A DNA stretch of 64,000 nt from Armigeres subalbatus (Eukaryota; Arthropoda; Insecta; Diptera; Culicidae): assembly GCF_024139115.2 (NCBI RefSeq), contig NC_085140.1, forward strand, positions 23,838,035 to 23,902,034, written 5' to 3'. The translations under genes were made by a program, and so were the position numbers. This document shows, piece after piece, positions 45,270 to 58,882 of the stretch (the first letter of the stretch is position 1; every line of letters begins with the position of its first letter). The notes beneath the pieces are model-generated. The model did not search any database. It saw nothing but the letters and a program-made list of their open reading frames with translations, and had not been told where the DNA came from.

Positions 45270-45900
45270 TGATTTTTTTTTCCACGTCGATTCAAATTTT
45301 GGAGAATTTTCCGATTGATCCCTACAACCTCATAATGAAACTCCAAAGATTGTTTCCCAATGAAAGTTGTTTAGAATTTCGGAAAATTCTTCGGATTTTA
45401 CATGAGAATATCTTCAGAATTTTTACGAGAAGTTGTTTCAAATTTCTACAGAAAAATATTCGGAACATCAGCGGTAAGTTGAGTATTCTTCGAAATTTAC
45501 ACAAAAAATCCTTCATAATTGTAGGAGCTTGTGACTGGTAGAAAGAATGCTTCAACGTTGACTTTCTCAAACTAGATTATTTAGGACGACTAGACTATTT
45601 TAGTTTTATGTCGGCTTTATAAAAGTCATGAAGAGTAAATTATGGTTTTGAAGACCGTTATAAAACCAAAAATGTTACTCTATAGAGCAATCGTTAAAAC
45701 AGAAAATCCTTCGAAACATCCACGGAAAACTTTCTGGAATTTTCACGAGAAATTCTCCAGAATTTCCAAGAAAATTTATTCGAAGTTTCAGCGGAAGATT
45801 GTTCAAAATGTAGATTTCAACGAAAAAAAAAAAATCTTTGGTTTTCAACGGAAGTTTTTTGTATTGTCCATCAGAAAATTTTGGAAAAATCCATTGGCCG
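45270..45900. repeat. Degenerate AATTTCC repeat, continued, with hairpin copy 3
   Basis: Same repeat vocabulary resumes. At 45607-45678 it is interrupted by the GTTTTATAA hairpin (GAAGAGTAAATTATGGTTTT...CGTTATAAAAC) followed by AAAATGTTACT, the third copy of that family. Confidence 0.6.
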
Positions 45901-46060
45901 AAAGCGACAGACGGCCAAACTGGTAATTTGGCCGAAAAAGCCGTTTGCCATAACAGGTCGTCTGACCGAATCGATCGTTTAACCGAAGAAGTCATTAGGC
46001 TAAAAATACCGTTTGCCCATTTGGTCGAAAATATCATTTGGCATACGGCCAAATGTTAAT
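45893..46060. repeat. GGCCGAAA/GGCCAAAT dispersed simple repeat
   Basis: Irregular ~20-bp units built on TTTGGCCGAAAA and GTTTGCCATA. The same type is found at 7.4, 9.6, 13.3, 58.3, 58.9 and 59.6 kb. Confidence 0.6.
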
Positions 46061-49000
46061 TACTGGTCAGATAATAAGGACTGTTCAGTTTATTGAGAGG
46101 ACACTTTCACATGACGATATAAAACAGACAGATTGGTCAATTATGATAGAGTTTGCTTTATCGTAATTTTTAAAAAGAGGTTAAACAGTTTAAACAAAAT
46201 GGCGCCTATTTTCAAAGCTTCTCGAGTTTCGCGTAAACACAAGTTTCGCCAACACATTTTTTATAAGCTAAATTGACAGTTGTAATGAAAAATGTAAAAT
46301 TCCAAAATTCAAACGAAAAAGCTCAACGGGATTTTTTTCAAATTTTCACGGAAAATTCATTTGGCATTCTATGGAAAATTCAATCCATCGATCGATTTTC
46401 TTGCATGCACGTATAAAAATATGTTGTGATTTTAAACGTATTTTCATGCACATATTTGGAGCATGCAAATAAACGTAACATTCAATCGAACCACTGTCCT
46501 CTTCAATCGAAAAAAATTTAAGCTGTGCTTGCTTGTAAAATTCAGTCAAGTTTAATCGAATGTTTATTCGTTAGATGGGATTAGCGGCAATTTTACACGT
46601 CGTTGAATGTTCAAAATTATTTGCTGTGTGCCATTTATTCACGATTTGCCAAATACGAATTTCTCGGCACCGATGGAACCATTATCACGGTAGGAGAAAT
46701 ATAGTCAAATGCCGTTTCATTGGAAATCAACTATGCTGGGCAATATGCGCCAGACAAAATAATATTCAAAATAATCCAATATTTGTTCACCAAAATTGTC
46801 ACATTCTTCTGCACAAGATTAGTGTCAGCCCTATCCTAGGTGGTCAGTGTCTCAGACTGATAGTAATAAGAAAAACCTATTGTTTTTTAATAGCATTTAA
46901 GACGTAAATGGTGAAAGTGCAAAAAAAGAGCCAAAAACAAATCATTTTTAAAATTTTTGATGCTGAATTTTTTTACTAAGTTTTTCCATGTGACGGCTTA
47001 CAATTTGGGTTATAAATCAAGAAAACGTGGTGTCGCATTTTATAAATATTTTCACTATACAGAAAACAAAACAGCAATATACTGCGCATGAAAGCATAAC
47101 TATCTCATAGAGATAGTAAAGCAAGCAAAATAGGCTACAGTGTTGCCATTGCTTCAATTATTGATGTAAATTTGAGAGCTGCTCATGTAGATATGGAATA
47201 AATGTCACTTTTGAGAGAAGGCAAAAATGCCAGCTCCATTTACTTTACCAAACAGGCGTTATAAAATCTACTTGCCAGCTTCGTACTGCTCAAGGAATTT
47301 TAGAAGCGGGATAATTCTTTGGCTAATTCTTGCACTATCTATTTGCACAGTACTTAAGTTAAGCTTTTAATTTGCAGTCCATTTATTTTTCCGTTCCATT
47401 ACAATGGAAGATTACGTTGATTACGTCACTGAGGTTGACGTATGCATCTGTAAAGTTTTGTCCGTTTTGCTTTTAATCACATAACTTCAATATGATATTC
47501 ATAAGCTTTCAGCCTTGAGCGTTTTATGTTGGATCTTCTATTATGAGTCTGTTAGTTTTTTTTAACCATTCTTTATTACAAATCGCTGCAGGCTCTAATA
47601 GTCCTCCGTTCGAAATGATATGGGAATTTTGTTTTCAATCCAATGCAAGTGTTCCGTCTGAATGGCTTTTGTTCAAAAACAAATCATTACGATGCTTTAA
47701 ACAATTGTAGTTTTTTTTATTCTCTTCGGTCTGTGTTTTCTCTCATTCAGCATGCCCGGTACAAATCTAAACCACCATAACAAAAAGAACTCAACAGCTA
47801 GTCACGTTATCCTCGTTTTCCCAGCATTTTCCAATCGTAGTTAAAGTCTCTTGGTTGCAGTGAGAGTGAGTGCGGAGAGCTGGTGCGACCCAATGTGTTT
47901 CAATTGTGAGTGTGTTCGTTTTGCCCCCTTTATAATTCCAAGACGGGTGGAGGAGCAGAAGATATGAAATACATGGAACTAAACAATAGCAATACATATA
48001 GTGATGACAATAACAGCAACAACAGCAACATAATCAGTAACAGTAGTGCAGTGACAGATAATTTATGCTGATATAGTCGGAAAACTTTTCAATCAGACTA
48101 TCCTAAGAATTTACTGGCTTTAAAATACCCGACGACCCTTTTTAAAGCTACTCCTACACTCTGGATTAGCTCAATTCATGTAGCACTGAGGGTTCCTCCA
48201 TTATGGATGTATTTCCAAGAAGGGATGCCTCACATATGTAAAAGAGGATCTCCATTATTACGTCCCCTTCAGTGATTATTTCTCCAACTGGCATCTTTTA
48301 GATTTCCGGTTCATTTGAAATCTTTCCATTAAGGGCTTTGAGTGGCATTTTCAATCTTCTTTCTAAAAATCTTATCACAACCCCTTCACAATTGACTTTG
48401 TAGTAGCGTAGTAATATTCTTGCGAGTTACTTATTGAATGTTTGACTGCTTATCACATTGGAACACACAAATGCAAAATATATTTTATACTACCGAATGT
48501 AATGAACATCAGCTGCAGAGATATTTTCCTGTAATTCACATGAAAAATCCATTACACTTGTTTAATTTATTAATCGATATTCGATTTCTATAACTTATCA
48601 CATTAATTACTTCACAATACTCTGAGTGTAAGATGGAAGATGGGTGGTCAGCAGGTTTTTAATTTTCTCGCGCCAAAACAACTTGATATAAAAAAGATTT
48701 CCTGACTTAAGTTGAAACCTAATGTGAAATAGAAAAGGGGGGAAAATTTGCCCACCATCCCCTACATGGGCCAACGTGTACCGCAAGCCGAGTTCGTCGA
48801 TAAATTACGGATGGCTTCCACCATCGAGTCGGGTCGAGAGGTAGACCCAAACGAAATAGAGGCGAGAGTGAGAAAATTGTGAGCCCCATCAGGTCCATTG
48901 TTTGGCCTTCGGTAGACATATGGTCTGGCACGATTAGGTATTATATTGCGCCCCCTGGGTCTGGGTGAGGCACGTCCACGGGTGGCTCAGAATCAGAGGG

Positions 49001-50789
49001 TGCTCAATAAACGAATAAAAGTATACACACGTCATTCCCACCCCTCCTTAAGGTACGGAGTTATGGGAACTTCGAATATGATTGCTCATATCATGAGCGC
49101 AAGGTTTTTTTTCGTTATGGTCGACATTCTTCGGGGCTGGCAAGGAAAGTAATAAGAAGTCGATGTCAGGTCCGGTTATTTGATCTGGATAATGCGTAGT
49201 GCTACATGGTGTCCTTTATTTTGTTTGGAATTGGTTGAAATGAAATTCGAAACATGATTGCTACGATAGGAAGCACGCGACTTAGAATTAAACCAAGGCA
49301 AAAATCACTAACTAGATGACTCAAGCGGTAAGAGAAATTTAATTACAAAAATAAATCAAGTTTTGGAAAACTATTTTCGTTGCCCTTGAAACTAATTGGA
49401 AGATAGAAAGAAACCTCAACCAATTAACAGAGAACGAAGATCCGAACAATTTAAACGAACATGTCGAGTGGCTCTTGAAATCATATCCGCCGAGTAGCTC
49501 TTCTCTTCATCACAAGGGACTTTTCTTCGGTAAAGCTCGTGCCTAGAAGAAGAATTAAAAAGCGGCAAACATTTTTTTTCTAGTCGAGCGCGTTGAGGTT
49601 CGAAAGTTTCACCGGGAGGTTAATTGAAATGTCAGGCCCAATTATATGAATAATTTGTCTGTCTCGCTGAGAGCTGAGAGCTGGATTAAATCTGGATGAA
49701 ACCCAAGCGTGATAGTGCAATATATTATCTCGGTTGGTAATCAAAATTCAAATGAGGTGGAAGAAGCTGGGTTCCTGGTAGCAGTAAGTTGAGTCATAAA
49801 TCGATCGCTTGGAAATTAAGTTTAATAAATTCGATAATAAAACACTGGAAAAGTGTCCAAGTAGAAAACAATATTTTGTTGTGCAAAACTATTGAAGCAT
49901 TTGTATATTTTATAATATGAAAATAGTTTCTATTATGCTCTGAACTTGTGTTTTACAGTTGAGGATATTTATTTAGCTTAATTTAAGATCACTTAAGTAT
50001 TTTTTTAAATCAGTTATGTGAGCCTAAAACTATCAATAGCGAGTGAGTGGTCGCACTTTCATATTACCAGATTTCAAAACTTTCTTCAAAACACAATCAA
50101 TTCATGCAAACATTTATCAATTGCTTTCCAATTGGATAAGTCGTTGCAATTTCAAAATTGATTATAACTTTATTAAAAGCATGTGCTATGATTGAAAATT
50201 GCTCATACCATATCGTATGCAGGGTGTAGAAGCAAAAGTATTAGGCAAGGTCTGCAGCAGCCCCATGCCAAGATACTGGCTCTCATCGAGGAAGATTGTT
50301 TCACCGTTCCAAGCAATATGTCAAATTGGAACATTTGGGCTCTCACAAAGAACCCATCCCACCTACACATTCCGGCGGGGCGCAATGCATCTACCGAAGA
50401 CTGGCTTTTCAACTGGCTTTTCGGCGTTGTCTGGGAGTTGAAGCATGATATGAATTTTCACTGCCTGATTACCTCCGGTCGTTCGTTTTCCAGCCCATTA
50501 TGCAACCTATTCCATCCCCATTAGCGTTCGATCGTTGTACAACACCAGCTAACCGATTGATTTCACTTTCCGGATACAGTTTCATGTTGGAGGGGAGAGA
50601 TTTAATGAGGAATAACACGGAATCATAAAAGGAAATGAAACGATCGATTTTTTTTGCGTAAGTATTGAATTGGGAATGGGGAAAGAGGAAATTAAAATTC
50701 AAGTGTTTTGATTTATTAAAGCCTGTTGTACGTTGAATCCCGAACACCCAAGTACAAGTGAATCTCTCCACATTACTCGACATAATGGG
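46061..50789. other. Large repeat-poor stretch, no confident gene
   Basis: No arrays or TIR pairs seen. CAACAG-rich tract at 48008-48050. A GC-richer segment at 48720-49060 and another at 50190-50530 carry ORFs on both strands without domains, so neither is called. The interval could hold upstream or regulatory DNA, but I see no direct evidence. Confidence 0.35.
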
Positions 50790-53700
50790 ATCATATCAAT
50801 TTTCTCCAAGAGAAATTCTTCATAATTTTCAAAAGGAAATGACTTCCAATAATCTAAAAAAATCATCTGGATATTCTACATCAAAGAGAATCTTCAATTA
50901 AAATGCTTTCCAAAGGAAGTCTTTCGAATTTCTATTGAAAATTCGCGATAGCAGGAATATGGAAATATAGGAAAAGACACAAAGTAGAAGACATGAAATA
51001 TGCCTGGGATTGAACCCACAACCTCCTGCGTGTGAGGCAAAAGCGGTAGCCATATGATCACCAAGCCTAATATCCCTTGGGAAATCAAATAATTCTTTGG
51101 AAATTCTAATACATTTTCTCTGCGAATTTGAATGAATTTCTTCTGGAAATTCGAATGATTTTCTTCTAGAATGAATTTCCTCTGAAAATTCGAGTGATCT
51201 TCTTCTGGAAATTCGAATGTGTTTTCTCAAGAAATTCGAGTGAATTTGCTCTGGACATTCGAGTGAATTTCCTCTGGAAATTCGAGTGAACTTCCTCTGG
51301 AAGCTGGAAAGAATTTCCTCTGGAAATTGGAATGAATTTCCTCTGAAAATTGGAATGAATTTTCTCTGGAAATCTGGAAATTCGAATGAATTTCCTCGGG
51401 AAATTCGAATGAATTTCCTCGGAAAATTCGAATGAATTTCCTCGGAAAATTCGAATGAATTTCCTCGGGAAATTTGAATGAAATTCCTCTGGAAGCTGGA
51501 ATGAATTTCCTCTGGAAATTGGAATGAATTTCCTCTGAAAATTGGAATGAATTTCCCCTGGAAATGTAAAAAAAGATCAAGAGTAAATATATTTGAAAAA
51601 TTCATTCGAATGAATTTTCTCTAGAATCCTCTGGAAATACGAATGAATTTCCTCTGGAAATTCGAAAGAAAATTCCCCTGGAAATTCGAATGAATTTCCT
51701 CGGGAAATTCGAATGAATTTCCTCGGGAAATTCGAATGAATTTCCTCGGGAAATTCGAATGAATATCCTCTGGAAAATCGATTGAATTTCCTCTGGAAAT
51801 TCGAATGAATTTCCTCTGGAAATTCGAATTAATTTCCTCTGGAAATTCGAATGAATTTCCTCTGGAAATTCGAATGAATTTCCTCTGGAAATTCGAATGA
51901 ATTTCCTCTTGGTGATTCGAATGAATTTCCTCTGAAATTCGAATGAATTTCCTCTGAAATTCGAATGAATTTCCTCTGGAAATTCGAATGAATTTCCTCT
52001 GCAAATTGAATGAATTTCCTCTGGAAATTGAATGAATTTCCTCTGGAAATTCGAATGAATTTCCTCTGGAAATTCGAATGAATTTCCTCTGGAAATTCGA
52101 ATGAATTTCCTCTGGAAATTGAATGAATTTCCTCTGGAAATTCGAATGAATTTCCTCTGGAAATTGAATGAATTTCCTCTGGAAATTGAATGAATTTCCT
52201 CTGGAAATTCGAATGAATTTCCTCTGAAATTCGAATGAATTTCCTCTGGAAATTCGAATGAATTTCCTCTGAAATTGAATGAATTTCCTCTGGAAATTCG
52301 AATGAATTTCCTCTGGAAATTCGAATGAATTTCCTCTGGAAATTCGAATGAATTTCCTCTGGAAATTCGAATGAATTTCCTCTGGAAATCGAATGAATTT
52401 CCTCTAAAAACTCGAATGAATTTCCTCTGGAAATTCGAATGAATTTCCTCTGGAAATTCGAATGAATTTCCTCTGGAAATTCGAATGCATTTCCTCTGGA
52501 AATTCGAATGAATTTCCTCTGGAAATTCGATTAAATTTCCTCTGGAAATTCGAATAAATTTCCTCTGGAAATTCGAATAAATTTCCTCTGGAAATTCGAA
52601 TGAATTTCCTCTGGAAATTGAATGAATCGAATGAATTTCCTCTGGAAATTGAATGAATCGAATGAATTTCCTCTGGAAATTCGAATGAATTTCCCCTGGA
52701 AATTCGAATGAATTTCCCCTGGAAATTCGAATGAATTTCCCCTGGAAATTCGAATGAATTTCCCCTGGAAATTCGAATGAATTTCCCCTGGAAATTCGAA
52801 TGAATTTCCTCGAATGAATTTCCTCTGGAAATTTGGATGAATTTCCTCTGCAAATCCGAATGAATTTCCTCTCGCAATCCGAATGAATTTCCTCTGAAAT
52901 TGGAATGAATTTCTCTGAAATTCGAATGAATTTCCTCTGGAAATTGAATGAATTTCCTCTGAAATTCGAATGAATTTCCTCTGAAATTCGAATGAATTTC
53001 CTCTGGAAATTGAATGAATTTCCTCTGGAAATTGAATGAATTTCCTCTGGAAATTGAATGAATTTCTCTGGAAATTCGAATGAATTTCCTCTGGAAATTG
53101 AATGAATTTCCTCTGGAAATTGAATGAATTTCCTCTGGAAATTCGAATGAATTTCCTCTGGAAATTCGAATGAATTTCCTCTGGAAATTGAATGAATTTC
53201 CTCTGGAAATTCGAATGAATTTCTCTGGAAATTGGAATGAATTTCCTCTAAAATTCGAATGAATTTCCTCTGGAAATTGAATGAATTTCCTCTGGAAATT
53301 GAATGAATTTCCTCTGGAAATTCGAATGAATTTCCTCTGAAATTGAATGAATTTCCTCTGGAAATTGATTAAATTTCCTCTGAAATTCGAATAAATTTCC
53401 TCTGGAAATTCGAATAAATTTCCTCTGGAAATTCGAATGAATTTCCTCTGGAAATTGAATGAATCGAATGAATTTCCTCTGAAATTGAATGAATCGAATG
53501 AATTTCCTCTGAAATTTGAAAGAATTTCCTGGAAATTGAATGAATTTCCTGGAAATTCGAATGAATTTCCCTGAAATCGAATGAATTTCCCTGAATTTAG
53601 GATGAATTTCCTGAATTTCGAATGAATTTCCTGGAAATTGAAATGAATTTCCTCTGGAAATTGAATGAATTTCCCTGGAAATTCGAATGAATTTTCCTGA

Positions 53701-55900
53701 AATTCAAATGAGTTTCTGAAATTCAAATGAATTTCCCTGAAATTCAAATGAATTTCCCTGAAATTCGAATGAATTTCCTGAAATTGAATGAATTTCCCTG
53801 AAATTGAATGAATTTCCTGAAATTGGAATGAATTTCCTGAATTGGAATGAATTTCCCTGAAATTCGAATGAATTTCCTGAATTGGAATGAATTTCCTGAA
53901 ATTCGAATGAATTTCCCTGAATTCGAATGAATTTCTGAAATTGAATGAATTTCCTGAAATTGGAATGAATTTCCTCTGGAAATTGAATGAATTTCCTCTG
54001 GAAATTCGAATGAATTTCCTCTGAAATTGAAATGAATTTCCTGAATTCGAATGAATTTCCCTGAAATTGAAATGAATTTCCTGAATTGAATGAATTTCCT
54101 GAAATTGAATGAATTTCCCTGAATTCGAATGAATTTCCTGAATTCGAATGAATTTCCCTGAATTGGAATGAATTTCTGAATTGGAATGAATTTCCCTGAA
54201 TTGAATGAATTTCCTGAAATTGAATGAATTTCCTGAAATTGAATGAATTTCCTGAAATTGAATGAATTTCCTGAATTGAATGAATTTCCTGAAATTCGAA
54301 TGAATTTCCCTGAATTCGAATGAATTTCCCTGAATTCGAATGAATTTCCCTGAATTCGAATGAATTTCCTGAAATTGAATGAATTTCCTCTGAAATTCGA
54401 ATGAATTTCCTGAAATTGAAATGAATTTCCCTGAATTGAATGAATTTCCTGAAATTGAATGAATTTCCCTGAAATTCGAATGAATTTCCTGAAATTCGAA
54501 TGAATTTCCTGAATTCGAATGAATTTCCCTGAATTGAATGAATTTCCCTGAATTGAAATGAATTTCCTGAATTGAATGAATTTCCCTGAATTCGAATGAA
54601 TTTCCCTGGAAATTGAATGAATTTCCTGAAATTGAAATGAATTTCTGAATTGAATGAATTTCCCTGAAATTGGAATGAATTTCCCTGAATTCGAATGAAT
54701 TTCCCTGAAATTGAATGAATTTCTCCTGGAAATTGGAATGAATTTCCTGAATTCGAATGAATTTCCTGAAATTGGAATGAATTTCCCTGAAATTGAATGA
54801 ATTTCCCTGAATTGAAATGAATTTCCTGAAATTGAATGAATTTCCCTGAATTCGAATGAATTTCCCTGAAATTCGAATGAATTTCCCTGAAATTGGAATG
54901 AATTTCCTGAAATTGAATGAATTTCCCTGAATTCGAATGAATTTCCCTGAAATTGAATGAATTTCCTGAAATTGAATGAATTTCCCTGAAATTGAATGAA
55001 TTTCCCTGAATTGAATGAATTTCCCTGAATTCGAATGAATTTCCTGAAATTGAATGAATTTCCCTGAAATTGAATGAATTTCCCTGAAATTCGAATGAGT
55101 TTCCTGAAATTCGAATGAATTTCCCTGAAATTGAATGAATTTCCTGAAATTCGAATGAATTTCCCCTGGAAATTCGCATAAATTTCCCCTGGAAATTCGC
55201 ATAAATTTCCCCTGGAAATTCGAATGAATTTCCCCTGGAAACTCGAATGAATTTTCAAACTCGAATGAATTTTCCCTGGAAATTCGAATGAATTTACGCT
55301 GGAAATTAGAATGAATTTCATCTGGAAATTCGAATGAATTTCATCTGGAAATTTGAATGAATTTCCCCTGGAAATTCGAATGAATTTCCCCTGGAAATTC
55401 GAATGAATTTCCCCTGGAAATTCGAATGAATTTCCCCTGGAAATTTGAATGAATTTCCCCTGGAAATTCGAATGAATTTCCCCTGGAAATTCGAATGAAT
55501 TTCCTCTGGAAGTTCGAATGAATTTCTTCTAGAAAATTGGAAGGAATTTCTTCTGGAAATTCGAATGAATTTCTTCTGGAAATTCGAATAAATTTCTTCT
55601 GGAAATTCGAATGAATTTGTTTTGGAAATTCGAAAGAACTTGTTTCTTTTCGTTGGAAAGTCGAATTAGAAATTTGAATGAGTTCACTTACGAGTTGCAA
55701 ATGAATTATGGAATTTGGAATTAATTCAATTGGAAATTCCAATGAATTGCTTTTGGAAATTTAAGTGAATTTGTTTTGAATTAAACTATAGAATAATGGA
55801 AATTCAAACGCATTTGCTTTGGAAATTTAAACGAAATTATCTTGGAAATTGATATGATTTGCTTTGGAATTTTGGAAGTTTTTTTTTTCGAAATCTAAAG
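50790..55900. repeat. 23-bp palindromic tandem array, ~5 kb
   Basis: Core unit GAATTTCCTCTGGAAATTC + GAAT (23 bp). The unit is an inverted repeat: GAATTTCC pairs with GGAAATTC across CTCT, and the junction ATTCGAAT is itself palindromic. Edges (50790-51600, 55560-55900) are degenerate. 51620-53520 is mostly full-length. 53520-55160 is made of shortened 18-21-bp units. 55160-55500 is regular again with CCCCTGG. All minus frames are stop-free over kilobases, producing a 932-codon ORF (52404-55202) and others that are artefacts. Confidence 0.96.
50941..51066 (-). mobile_element. tRNA-derived SINE in the array edge
   Basis: Minus strand starts GGCTTGGTGATCATATGGCT (A box), then TTTTGCCTCACACGCAGGAG and a good B box GGGTTCAATCC, then a body TTTGTGTCTTTTCCTATATT ending near CTGCTATCGCGAA. 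The head resembles tRNA-Val(CAC). Same family as 12129-12258, but with a better preserved promoter. It interrupts the degenerate left edge of the 23-bp array. Confidence 0.8.
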
Positions 55901-58540
55901 GAAATTGGAAAGTCACATTTCAAGAATGTTCTGTATAATTTTTAAAGAACTTATTTCGAAAGAAATTCAAAAGATGTAGACTTCCAGAAAAGCAATAGCC
56001 GTGCAGAAAATGTTCTAGGATTACAAAATTGATTAACTGTTTTTTAACTACTGGATCCCCAGGAACCTCCTGCAAGGTACCAATAATTCCAATGGGGTTA
56101 TAAAAATAATCTTCTGGTATTCATCCCACATTCTTATCCACCGTTTAGGTAAACAAATTGCCTGCAGGACCGATTAATCCTCGCTGCAATTAAACCCACA
56201 TAATAAAAAAAAGCCACCCAACCAATTTAGTATTGTTTTACATTCCACTTGACGATAGGACGAAACAAGACTGATTCCGTCATCCTTGTGCAGCAGCAGA
56301 CTTTTGGTTGCCACCCAGCGTAAGTATGCTCACAGCGGATGCTGCTCCAATCTCCTCTCCTACCCAAACCCCTTCTCGACACGTTGATAGACAAAGCAGT
56401 GGAAAGATCCCTGTCTGCTGGTGCTGTTTGCTCATTTCGGTGGAATCATTTGTAAACTGTGTTGCCATATTGAACGATTAGTGTGCACTTTTTGATGGTC
56501 GTTTCAGTACATAAAATGCTTTACAAAATTTATATTTGATAGTTCTATGCAGCAATCAATTTTGTTTAACTTGCTCTAGCTCTTTTTCTAACGAAAAACT
56601 TTACACAGTTTGTATAGAACCGAAAATCTACCAATAATTAGATGATTCAGCTTGTATAGCAACACTGCCTGTACATAATTATTCGGCAGGCGGCTTTTCG
56701 CGGATGCGTGTGAGAATAAATCGGCTCTCACTTCTATGTATCTCCTCTGTATTGGAATGTAGATCGGATTTTGGGTTTGGGTGAAAAAAATCTCTCACTG
56801 CTGTTGTTGCTGTTGCTGATATTGCTATTGCTAGTTCACATTTCATTTCATCGCGAGCAATGCCCTGCAGAGCAAATCTAACCCTAGGATACAACCTAGC
56901 GCGACTTGCCCCCGTTTGTCGCTCTACAGACTGGAGAAAAACATGGTGGAACAATTTTCCAATCACACCACTTATTGTTGATTGGAAACGTTTTTCCTCA
57001 GCGGTTCTTACAGCCCTCTACCCGCAAGGGTACAAAAACGACACAAAATAATGCATTCGAAACGCACTTTACTGCTTACTGCTAACTACAACACCGAACG
57101 ATATGCGAACTATATATTGCGCCTGGATTTATGCTCTGGTTACTCCTGAATATACACCAAAGAACACTTAAGTGCTGCTTGCACTAATGAATTTAACACC
57201 AATTCCAAAGATGAGGACGAATATGAGGACGTTAACGACAGCTACGAGGATGACACTTTAAAGGTCCTTTCTAGGCACCACACAACATTACACTGATCAA
57301 TTTGAAGCGCCACACTACGGTCTATTGACCCACGCATTTCTTCGCCATTTGCACACTTCCTACACTAATCGACTAAAGAGGTGTTCACCAGATCCGGATG
57401 CGTCTAGCTCGAAATCAAACTAACTTTTCCCTAACCTGAGATTTTTCCTTTTTCACTTATAACTTCCAGCCAGCCATGGTGGCAAAGTGTGTCCTGACAG
57501 TAACAATTTTCGCTCTTGACTAAGCTACTCCCTTGACTTGTTTGAGACACGAGAAAAATCTTGGCTGCGACGACATCGACTGGGTACTACGCGCGTATGT
57601 GAGAGAGTACACGACGAGGCGGAAAGCTCTGTGGAATGGGTCCTTCGTCCCTCCTCCCCACACCGACCAACAACGCGGACGCCGGGAAAACTCGTCTGCT
57701 GTATACAAACGGATGGCGAAGGATCACTCTCACTCTCCCAGTCGACAAACCGGAACGAACCGACTGACGGCGGTTGAATGTATTTGTGTTTGGTTTGGCT
57801 CCCCCCTGGGCACAGTGGTGCTGTTTAGGGAATAATCTGGGGGAAAGATTCGGTGAGTCGGATTTTTCGAATAGTAATAAAACAGGCAAACAGGCGTGAC
57901 GCATAGCATTTTGGTTCACCGTTCATTTGTTTCGATACTTACTAGTGGACATTAGAGGGGTTTGAGTTTAGACTTTTTTGCTCCGCTAAGCTTAAACTAT
58001 GACATTTGTTACTTCAATATTTTTCCTAAATATTTAGCTAATTTGGTTGTAATTTGACTGAGCTTATATGTAAAATACTATGAAAAACAATAACTTTTGT
58101 GGAAAACCGTTTTGAAACGTTGAATACATTGGCAACATATGAAATTAGGCAAGTTGCGAAACAGTTTCATACTTGCAAGAAAAGTTATCATGAAAATATT
58201 GAGTCGTGTGAAATTTAATGAGCCTATTTGGGTCTTGGAACAGTTATTAGGTTGAAAAGGTTATTTGGCTGAAAGCAACATACAGCTGAGAGGGATGTAA
58301 GACTCGTTCTGCCAAATTACATTGTCAGCCAAATGGCCCTTTGGCCAAATTATCATTTCGGCCAAATGACTTGTTCGGCCAATGATCAGTTCACTGTCGT
58401 AATCTGACAAAGTGGCGTATACGCCATTTTGCAATATGAGTGTTAACGAACTCTACTCGTCATACTCTTTAACAGAAAAACAGAAAACCTGTAGGTAGTA
58501 ATTCGGGGCTTACGTCAATTTTTCAGATTAGGGCAGTTCA
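55901..58540. other. GC-richer low-repeat interval; possible promoter region
   Basis: 56230-57850 is GC-richer than almost all of the window and shows no tandem repeats beyond a GTTGCT tract (56800-56830). Short ORFs lie on both strands at 56280-56966 and 57520-57919 without domains. If sei has a distal 5' exon it could lie here on the minus strand; the ATG-led minus frame at 56468 (MATQFTNDSTEMSKQHQQTG) is one place to look. 58250-58390 is a GGCCAAAT-type simple repeat. Confidence 0.3.
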
Positions 58541-58552
58541 GCTGAACGATTG

Positions 58553-58837
58553 GGCCCGATAGGGGCCCTCCTGAGCCGTGCGGTAAGAAGCGCGGCTACA
58601 AAGCAAGACCATGCTGAGGGTGGCTGGGTTCGATTCCCGGTGCCGGTCTAGATAATTTTCAGATTGGAAACTGTCTCGACTTCCCTGGGCATAAAAGTAT
58701 CATCGTGTTAGCCTCATGATATACGAATGCAAAAATGGTAACTTGGCTTAGAAACCTTGCAGTTAATAACTGTGGAAGTGCTGATTGAACACTAAGCTGC
58801 GAGGCGGCTCTGTCCCAGTGTGGGGATGTAATGCCAA

Positions 58838-58868
<31 letters not shown>

Positions 58869-58882
58869 AAGAAGAAGAAGAA
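58553..58882 (+). mobile_element. Feilai-like SINE with GAA tail
   Basis: tRNA-like head (GAGCCGTGCGGTAAGAAGCG ... GCTGGGTTCGATTCCCGGTG, clear A and B boxes), a tRNA-unrelated body (GGAAACTGTCTCGACTTCCC ... GTGCTGATTGAACACTAAGC) and a tail of about 14 GAA/AAG triplets. This organisation is that of Feilai, the abundant Aedes SINE with a triplet-repeat tail. Flanking 12-bp duplication GCTGAACGATTG / GCCGAACGATTG (58541-58552, 58883-58894), one mismatch. It is inserted into the GGCCGAACGATT simple repeat. Transcription would use RNA polymerase III and mobilisation a partner LINE. Confidence 0.92.

Noticed and set aside
46575..46907. 110-codon plus-strand ORF
   Set aside because: No domain, low coding character; treated as chance.
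48719..49152. ORFs in a GC-richer patch on both strands
   Set aside because: No domain on either strand and no splice sites that extend them; could be a repeat fragment I do not recognise.
52404..55321. 932-, 525- and 491-codon minus-strand ORFs
   Set aside because: Products are cyclic NSFEFPEEIHSNFQRKF-type repeats in several frames simultaneously, from the stop-free palindromic array.
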